64,000 bases of DNA from Aplidium turbinatum (lineage: Eukaryota; Chordata; Ascidiacea; Aplousobranchia; Polyclinidae): contig OU964928.1 of the NCBI GenBank assembly GCA_918807975.1, forward strand, positions 16,203,823 through 16,267,822, in the 5' to 3' direction. The notes beneath the pieces are model-generated. The model was not told the DNA's origin and ran no database searches. It saw only the letters and a program-made list of their open reading frames with translations. Made by a program: the position numbers and the translations under genes. Below, in pieces: positions 57,401 to 64,000 of the stretch. Each line of letters opens with the position of its first letter. The first letter of the stretch is position 1.

Positions 57401-59293
57401 TCCTCAAAGAATTGTTACGATATGATGTATCTCACTTTTTGTTTTGTCAAGCATGTTTGTTTATTGTTAAGTATTATATTGATATTAAATTTACCAAGCA
57501 GACACTGCTATATTTGCAATCCTGTATTTGACGGATGCGAATGAAAAAAGTATGAGAAAAAAAATATTTCAGTCGCGCCATATATTTATTTGATCAGGCT
57601 CTTCGTCTGACTCCTTGCGCCATCAAGTGACCGATGTGCGCATGTCTGTTCCTGTTGGTTCCATTACCGCTGCTAGTGTTGACAACGTGCACCCGTCCAG
57701 ATCAATGCGCAGACAACGTAAGTATAAAATTTATCTTTGTTTCTTGTAAATATAAGCTAAGGATGTTAATCTTTTCACTGTTTAACCATAGAGAAATAAA
57801 ACAAAGTAACTTCAGCGGGTTTAACATGATGTATTACATACACAAATATAACATAATTAAAATAAACTCAAACGTTTTCGACACGTACATGTGTCCTCAT
57901 TAGGAATTAGGCTACATATCTACAATATAAATAAAATGAAAATTGTAAGGTAAATTTGACTTTGCATTGTAACTGTAACTGTATACTAACGACACTCCAG
58001 ACTGAAAAACACAAACGGAACGACACAGGAATGATTACAAGTAAATTATACGGTGGAAACAGATCACATGAGGTGTAAACTACAGGCATTTGACAAACAA
58101 TTAGAACACACACAAGAGGAACGATAAGCCACAGGCGAATAACTGCCGCGGTTGAGAGACGGATTATTACGTTTGATTCTTAAGGCTTCCATGATCTTAG
58201 TCTGAAATTCAGATCTGCCTCGAGAGATGATTTTAAAATGGTCGATCGAGACATTGTCAGTGCACGTTTCACAAGAGGCGATGTGCTCTTTAATTGCACT
58301 TTTGGTTGTTAAGTTTGGGTTTAAGTGCTCCCCGGCCCTTGTCAACAAATGTCTGGTTGACATACCAATGTATGTCTGGTTTGCGTCACGCAAACAACTA
58401 AATTTACACACAACATTCGAAGAAAGAGCAAAGGGGGTAGGCGACTTCAGTTGAAAATATTGGTGCACTTTAAACGTTTTATATACAGGATGAATGTCAC
58501 ATGAAAATTTCTTTTTTATAAGTTTAGCTAGGTTTTTGACAAATCTTGTTGAATCGTTTCCTAAAACAATTTTCATTTTATTTATATTGCAGATATGTAG
58601 CCTAATTCCTAATGAGGACACATGTACGTGTCGAAAACGTTTGAGTTTATTTTAATTATGTTATATTTGTGTATGTAATACATCATGTTAAACCCGCTGA
58701 AGTTACTTTGTTTTATTTCTCTATGGTTCAACAAAGCAAACTCTCTACCAAAGCTTTTTCACTGTTTGTGGTATAGAAAGTCAGTTTTCAACAAATTTGA
58801 TTTTACGCATCTTCCAAGACAGCAAAATCCGTCATTTTTACATTGATTTAACGTCTGCAGACGTTAAATCAACATAAAATGACGACTTTTGCTTGTCTAA
58901 CTTGTTCCCCGTACTGCGAGGGTTGGATGCCAACGAATATCTACTCTGTCTTATTGCATTTCTTCAATGGAGACGGGTTCTTTCAACCGCAGATCTTCAC
59001 TGGCTTTGTCCAGCCAACACTTTCCACCAAGTCCTTGACTGTTACTCCCGTGGACGTGAAAGGACTGAACCGATTTGAACTAATTCTTGTTCCTACCCAG
59101 ACAACAAATCAATCGTTTTTTTTTTACATAGATTCAACGTCTGCAAACGTTGAATCTATGTAAAAAAAACAAAAACGATTGATTTGTTGTCTGAGTAAAT
59201 ACGATAATCACCTACGACTTGTTTTCAGCTCCACGCGTTGCACCAATGATGGCGAAGACATTGAAGAGCTTTAAACTTCGATATAAAAGATAG
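45480..59293 (+). CDS. ELOA: Elongin-A (transcription elongation factor, Elongin BC/Cul5 adaptor)
   Basis: A nuclear factor that stimulates RNA polymerase II elongation and, with Elongin B/C and Cullin 5, targets stalled polymerase for ubiquitylation. Exons: 45480-45554, 47816-47872, 48228-48431, 49107-49157, 49280-49829, 50005-50106, 50365-50493, 52878-52975, 53382-53450, 53726-53882, 54424-54477, 55916-56010, 56199-56300, 56905-56986, 57136-57276, 57598-57717, 59229-59293. They sum to 2151 bases: 716 residues, against about 770 in human. A TFIIS N-terminal (LW) domain covers residues 1-75 ([28 protein letters not shown]). A long Ser/Lys-rich middle follows. The BC box is [10 protein letters not shown] near residue 503, then [35 protein letters not shown] and [16 protein letters not shown]. 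It ends [19 protein letters not shown] like vertebrate Elongin-A. Residues at the end of exon 3 ([15 protein letters not shown]) are echoed by exon 4 ([14 protein letters not shown]). Confidence 0.95.
45938..46861. mobile_element. hAT-type non-autonomous element
   Basis: The ends caggcctcgaaattcg and (right, reverse complement) caggcctcgaaattcacgg are inverted repeats, followed on both sides by multiple ggcggaca words. cagtag occurs directly outside both ends (45932-45937, 46862-46867), shorter than the 8 bases expected for hAT. No transposase was recognised. It lies in Elongin-A intron 1. Confidence 0.7.
50758..51136. mobile_element. MITE carrying a SINE-like tRNA region
   Basis: Terminal repeats of about 45 bases start aggtaggcactttaacatgc and are mirrored at 51092-51136. 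They are set in T-runs that may be the duplication. On the minus strand the interior contains tagcttggcgcagaggga (A-box-like) and acgtgggtttgattctcac (B box). A truncated relative is at 28540-28790. The element sits inside a ctccggc-rich sequence whose two halves (50705-50750 and 51140-51180) look like an older host element. It lies in Elongin-A intron 7. Confidence 0.7.
51194..52031 (-). mobile_element. Mutator-like (MULE) transposon with exact 9-bp duplication
   Basis: The ends ggttctaggacaattgcccc and (right, reverse complement) ggtatccggacaactgcccc form the terminal repeat, with extra copies of ggacaattgccccc inside. The 9-base duplication gtgcgcaag lies at 51185-51193 and 52032-52040. 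A minus-strand frame (51310-51891, 193 residues) reads [20 protein letters not shown], then [15 protein letters not shown] and [15 protein letters not shown], which is the C-terminal half of a MULE transposase. The N-terminal half with the zinc finger and the first DDE residues is absent. It lies in Elongin-A intron 7. Confidence 0.9.
54125..54336 (-). repeat. tRNA-derived SINE with 9-bp duplication
   Basis: On the minus strand it begins gtcggctgcacagccgagtg, and its whole length matches the SINE at 24324-24526. The target duplication ttttgagaa lies at 54116-54124 and 54337-54345. It lies in Elongin-A intron 10, antisense. Confidence 0.85.
54864..55870 (-). mobile_element. LINE, 5'-truncated (Jockey-group reverse transcriptase end)
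   Basis: The minus-strand frames 55879-55598, 55588-55091 and 55500-54892 carry [20 protein letters not shown], then [16 protein letters not shown] and [17 protein letters not shown], then [17 protein letters not shown] and [18 protein letters not shown]. This is the thumb and C-terminal part of a Jockey/Nimb-like LINE. Several frame changes are needed, and the fingers, palm and endonuclease are missing. The tail toward 54864 has short agaag repeats. It lies in Elongin-A intron 11, antisense. Confidence 0.8.
57785..58728 (-). mobile_element. Penelope-like element with inverted flanking repeats
   Basis: A minus-strand frame (58621-58064, 185 residues) carries a Penelope-type GIY-YIG endonuclease: [62 protein letters not shown], ending in a Cys pair (CVCSNC). 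It is flanked by inverted repeats of about 162 bases (57785-57946 and 58566-58728) containing cacgtacatgtgtcctcatt and its complement. The reverse transcriptase is missing. Inverted LTR-like repeats are known for Penelope elements. It lies in Elongin-A intron 16 and is distinct from the Penelope-like copy at 32410. Confidence 0.8.
58817..58898. repeat. Palindromic hairpin element, copy 2
   Basis: agacagcaaaatccgtcatt is mirrored by aatgacg...gct-tgtct, with the central palindrome ttaacgtctgcagacgttaa. The arms are about 40 bases. It lies in Elongin-A intron 16. Confidence 0.75.
59099..59192. repeat. Palindromic hairpin element, copy 3
   Basis: agacaacaaatcaatcgttt is mirrored at the other end, with the centre gattcaacgtctgcaaacgt and nearly perfect pairing over about 45 bases per arm. 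It ends 36 bases before the last Elongin-A exon. Confidence 0.8.
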
Positions 59294-59440
59294 CGGTCTA
59301 TTGTGTTTGTCATTTCCACTGTGAAAGCTTATAGTTGCGTTGAGATTGCTAGTTGCACATCAGTAAATTCTCCAAGAGATATGCGCACCCAACTCAAGCT
59401 GTTATGGATGCATGTTTAGAAAATTAATGCTGTTGGCCAA

Positions 59441-59530
59441 TCCCAGCTGGCAAAACTCGCCCTGTTCACCTTGTTTCGACATCTGCAAACGTTCAATCAA
59501 TGCAGAGCAGATCAATTTTGCTAGCTGGGA
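59441..59530. repeat. Palindromic hairpin element, diverged copy 4
   Basis: Terminal repeats tcccagctggcaaaa and (reverse complement) tcccagctagcaaaa flank a centre catctgcaaacgttcaatca that resembles copies 1 to 3. The arms between are less well paired. It lies in the Elongin-A 3' flank. Confidence 0.5.
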
Positions 59531-62500
59531 TTATCTTAGTCTGTCTTTTCGCAATCATTTTGACCTTACTGTGTGCAACTGTCATGTTATTTGACAACAA
59601 TTTTACCTTTCTTGTGTTACTTATACGGGTGTGCATGAGTGTTATGAAATTCGGGCGGTATGCTACGCTTAGTACAAGTGTACCACCATCGAGATAGTAA
59701 TGATTCTGTAATAATTGGTATTGTATTGCCTTAGAGGTGCAAGAATGAAGTGAAAACTTGTATTGTTTTCATTTATTGTTGTTTCAACTTCTCGAATTAG
59801 TTAGCGCTTTTGGGGCTATGATTTATGATTAGCTGCTAAAACTTTTGAAGAGGTTGCTTTTTGGTAGGCCTACTTTATCTGGAACGTTATTTCAACATTG
59901 GGCTCCGTGTAAATCCACCATCGTTGCTTTCCCGATTGGGGTGAATTTTCGTTATCACGCGATTGCTGGAACTTACAAAACGCAATCCGGAAAAACAGCA
60001 GCTAAAGGTGTCATGGGGATTGCAACACATGGTTGTTTACACTGGTCATTTTTGGTAAGATTTGTAAGTTTATCACGTCATAATGGGTTTTCACATTATT
60101 ATATGAAAACGCTTTTTTTGCCAACTGCCATGGTTTGGTCGCTTCACGCCAGCCGTGGTACGATCGTAGCATGTGGTGACGTGGCGTTTCCGTTTTGTCT
60201 TCCGACTTTGTCGAACGTCACGAGGAAGGGGTTGCCTTTTTTAACCTTTTATCTGCAGCGCTAATTTCATTGCAGGCATATTACCCCCTTCAAACCATCG
60301 CTGTTCTGATACTTCTAATAATCATAATCATCTGGTGTTGTACTTGGTGTGTGGATTAGCGACTATGCTTCTGCTCTGTCTTCATCTGGTTTTGTTGTCT
60401 TACGAAGATGTTTTTATTGCTTTCAATATGTACCAAAGCGGAGATTTTGGTTTCTATTCCGTTTCTTGTACCTACTCTTGATTTACATTGAACTATTTGA
60501 ACTAAAGCAGTTGACTAAACAAAATAATCCACCACCGGCAACTGTGACGAAGTGAGCTGCGCAAAATTGGTTTTTCATCTTGGCATTACAATCTTCTTGT
60601 GTATAGATAAACGAACCGCTGGGTTGTATTGCATCTATTTGAATGGAATTACAGTGATGTACTGTTTTATATATATTTTGTGGTTTGCTTGCTATTACAA
60701 GAAATTAAATAAGCACTGTGCAATGTGCATATTTGACAGCTAAAGTGGAAGATTAATCTTAATCGTTTTACAAAGTTTTTTTTTTTGTCGCCAATTGCAG
60801 GCTTTCATCATTTTAACATACTCTGCTGTGTTGTACTGTACGCTAACATATTCCGAGCTTGCTTGATTTGTATCAATTAAGAGGTGAAATAAAGCGAATG
60901 TAGATTGGTAACCTGCAATTGCCAACAAGCTGAAATTTTTCAGAAAATTGTTAAAACGCATATTGTTGTTGTAAAGGTGGTAGGCCTGTGCGCACTGCCG
61001 CTTTCTTTTCTCTCTGTTCTGCTCCTGCTTCTCAAAATTTTAGAAAGTGATGTAGGCCTACTCTGGAGTTTGTATTTTCTTGATCAGCTTAATTTCTTTC
61101 ACACCCAACAGTTTGATTGTCGACGTAATCACTCCACTAACCACTAACCAGGCTACGATGCGCGCACTGCCTGGTTATTATCGAAATTCTCTCTCAACGT
61201 AGTCAAAAATTAATCACGTGACTTACAAAAAATGTGAGATCATCTGAAGGCAAACGCGAGACTAATTTAGTTTTTCGCGCGAGCTGTGGTGATCGAAGCC
61301 AAACGTCACAGGCCCACCCAACAGCGGTAGGCTATTTAGACGCAGCGGATGTCTGAGGTGTAAACCTTTTTAATGATCGTTTTTCTCCATTGCAATAGCC
61401 TAGTTGACTTATTTTTGCTGCTACTCAATTGAAATTTTGTGGCAATGCTTGGCTATGTCAGTTATTAACTTTGTTAATAAATGAAATAGTTGTCTGAATT
61501 CAAGAGTTTATAAAATGTAGCACCAGTTTCCTATTTAGTCCAAAGAAAAGCATTACCGCCTAGTAGGCTACCGTAAATTGGAGTTACTTTGAACGCAGGG
61601 ATAGGTAACTTTGAATACTTTTTAAATTTATAATCATCCTAAAAAAAAGTTTAAATTGTTGTTCGAGACCATTTAAGCTTTTTGATACTGATTAGTCTAT
61701 TGCTTAGTGAGAGACTCTGAGTCTCTAGCTACAAAAAGGGTGATTTAGGGTTTCTGTCTAGAGGTAGCCTACGATTGCCTACAAAAATTAAAACAAGTTA
61801 AATGTATTTTTTGTTAATCAAAGCTACAATATCTTATTTGGAAAATTGAGAAATAATTATCCTGTCTAACTAACCAATTTAGTTTATTGCGACGGGTGTC
61901 AGAAAAGCGGCATTTTCCCGTCGTGAATTTTACGTTCTTGTTTTAGAGTCGTTCAGTCTGTTCAATTTTGAAAGTATTTCTGTCTATGAGTCTCCTATCT
62001 GAGTATTTTTCAATTCCCCGCTTATTTCATAATATAGTGCCTTTTATCAGTAATATGGTAGGAGTTATGAAAGCGAAACGGTTAGGCTATACAGTTAAGT
62101 CGTTTCATAATACAGATGCGGTGAGCTTTTGGCGTATAGGTTGTAGGCCTAGGTGGTCGAATAGTGTACGCTAAGCACTACCGACATGCGACTCCTAGCT
62201 CAGAAGGGGCGTTGTTCTAACCTTAACTCTTCTAGAGTGCACTGTCTAGTAATACCACACTAAAGTAAGCATTGTAGAAGTAGTATAATAATTCAAAGTA
62301 AACACAATAACATTAATTAACAATGGTAGAAGCTAATACAAATGAAGATCACCAGGGCAGACCAGGTTACACACACAGTAATATTACTTAATAGAATAAA
62401 TGTCCTTAATCAATAGTCCGGGTTCAACCTTGTAGCCATGTTCCGATTTCCGAATGTCATTTCTTTATTGTCTTTTGTGCATCGCTTTCCTTCACGTCCG

Positions 62501-64000
62501 ATCGCTGAGTTGTTGTTTTCAAAAGTCTCTGTTTAGTATTCATCCGCGGCGCGAGCCACGTTCCAGCCTTGGCGCCTCTAGCGGACAGAACTATTCAGAC
62601 GCAGGCAGAATTGTAAAGGGGAACGCCACAAGCTAAACTCCATGAGAGTGGTATTTGTTCAGGAAGCGTAACCTAAATTCCGTGGGAGCAGAATTTAGGT
62701 TTGGAATTTGCAGAGTTGAAGTGCATCTGCAAATTGCAACTCTTATAGGTTTCGGCCAAATGTTTACATAATTTAAATTTGTCTACATATTACACACTTC
62801 CCTCTTTACGGCAAAATAACAGATCATATCACAATATCAATAAGACGGTTATGGCAACCACATTGCTTGCACGCTATAGTGCTCATAGCAGAAAACACTT
62901 TGTTTACAAAAAAGTATTTCTGAAGTGTTTTTCAAGACTTGTCTTGTGTTTATCCATGTTTTTTTGTTCAGCTGCCAGAAATAGCACAAGCATCTGTGAT
63001 TGCAAAGACTTTTTGGTTTCGTTTAGTGGATTTTCTGTAATTTTAGGCTGATTGGCTCTTTAGAAATGTCGGGGTTATAGACACTTGACAAAAACTGATA
63101 GCAATAGCCAATAGACTACAACTAAAAAAATAAGTACCGTCAACCAGGGCTACTTTGAACACTTTTTGCACTTATTTGCTGGTATTTTCACGCGTTTTTA
63201 AGTTAGAAAGCTCAGATTTAGCCAAAATTGGGGCTGTGAGTAGACGCTCAAGGAGGTGTAAGCAATTTGGGAAGTTAATTGTTCAATCTAATTGGGAAGT
63301 TTGTTCAATCTTATATGTCACGTAGCAATATTTTGAACAAGTTTTACCATTTAAAAAAGTTTCATGATGTAATAACTGCTAAAAAAGTCAATAACAACCC
63401 CCTAACCCCCCCTCAGCAAAGTTTCTCCAGGACGCGTCTCGTAATATTGATGAATATTATAGGCTACTGCCCTGGATCATGAAGCAAAACTGCACGTAAC
63501 CTAATCATGAAGCAATAATTACTACTTTTCTTGCAAGGTTTAATAAATTACGGGGCAAGTGGTTTTAAATTTAATCACGTGAGAAAACAGTTGTATACAG
63601 CGATGAAAACACCAGCCCACTCAATGGAAATATACAAAATGTAAAAAGGGTGAACTGAAATGACAACTTTGAACATCACTAAATCATAGTGGTGTAGCCC
63701 AAAGAAAATGTGCGGGCTACTTTGAACACTGTGAAACCAGTGTGAAACCTAAACTAAAAAGGTGATGCTATCTAGAACAGAACTTTTGTAATTACGAGCG
63801 ATATCCTCAACTTAAATCCAGTTTTCAATAATTATCCTCGACATGCTAATAAAATTGAAACCTTTTTCTACAAAACTGGGTCAAAAGCTCTGTTACTTTC
63901 CAAGATCGGCATAAAAGTTTCTAGCCTACTTGAAACTGCTAGGCTATCTGGTGGCAAAAAATTTAAATTTTAAGAAAATACTTTCAAAGCAGTTTTTACT
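59531..64000. other. Elongin-A 3' flank; no gene recognised
   Basis: Open frames here are short and resemble no family I know. The word tactttgaac recurs (about 61583, 63149, 63717), suggesting an unrecognised interspersed repeat. A GC-richer stretch at 62540-62600 has no gene signature. Confidence 0.45.

Noticed and set aside
59845-60264. A 139-codon open frame on the plus strand
   Set aside because: It resembles no protein family I recognise, has no exon-like borders, and lies in a region with other chance frames; AT-rich eukaryotic DNA produces such frames.
62300-62820. Possible LTR end with a purine-rich tract on the minus strand
   Set aside because: A purine run beside a TGTGTAATA start is suggestive, but I found no second LTR, no duplication and no internal domain, so it is not supported.
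63140-63740. A transposon with tactttgaac ends
   Set aside because: The recurring word appears in the same orientation and no inverted partner or duplication was found.
1-64000. CRISPR arrays, bacterial operons, ribosomal RNA genes
   Set aside because: None seen: repeats are transposon-type, genes have spliceosomal introns, and no rRNA-like sequence was recognised.

Overview
This window is animal nuclear DNA: AT-rich, with genes split into many short GT-AG exons and with dense transposon debris in the introns and intergenic spaces. It holds three host genes. First, on +, 3095-13646, is a nicotinic acetylcholine receptor alpha-type subunit, with 12 coding exons found and the signal-peptide exon not found. 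Second, on -, 16923-30686, is a complete SLC5A8/A12-like sodium-coupled monocarboxylate transporter of 601 codons in 13 exons. Third, on +, 45480-59293, is a complete Elongin-A of 716 codons in 17 exons. I built all three gene models by hand from splice sites; the reading phase is kept across every junction and the total lengths divide by three. The proteins are clearly diverged from the human ones, which suggests an invertebrate. An ascidian-like chordate is my guess, but no single feature proves it.

Layout. 1-3094: no recognised gene. 3095-13646: receptor gene, whose introns carry SINEs, MITEs and a pogo-like element. 13647-16922: gap between two convergent genes, containing a hAT remnant. 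16923-30686: transporter gene. Its intron 11 (17784-19635) holds a LINE tail, a hAT element and a solo LTR stacked on one another, and its intron 2 holds two more hAT elements and several SINEs. 30687-45479: a 14.8-kb gene-free island of mobile DNA, with a Penelope-like element broken by a hAT, a second hAT fragment, a LINE tail, a rearranged piggyBac with an LTR at its duplication junction, foldback elements, and two elements with TTAGGG-like repeats inside. 45480-59293: Elongin-A, with a hAT, a SINE-bearing MITE, a Mutator-like element, a SINE, a LINE, a second Penelope-like element and palindromic hairpin elements in its introns. 59294-64000: no gene recognised.

The three genes do unrelated jobs (ligand-gated ion channel, carboxylate/anion uptake, and transcription elongation/ubiquitin ligase adaptor), and there is no operon or gene cluster. 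The most notable things are the mobile DNA: many elements whose exact ends and target-site duplications can be read off, nested insertions that give relative ages, a family of 80-94 bp near-perfect palindromes, and an unusual ligand-binding loop C in the receptor (a glycosylation sequon just after the paired cysteines).
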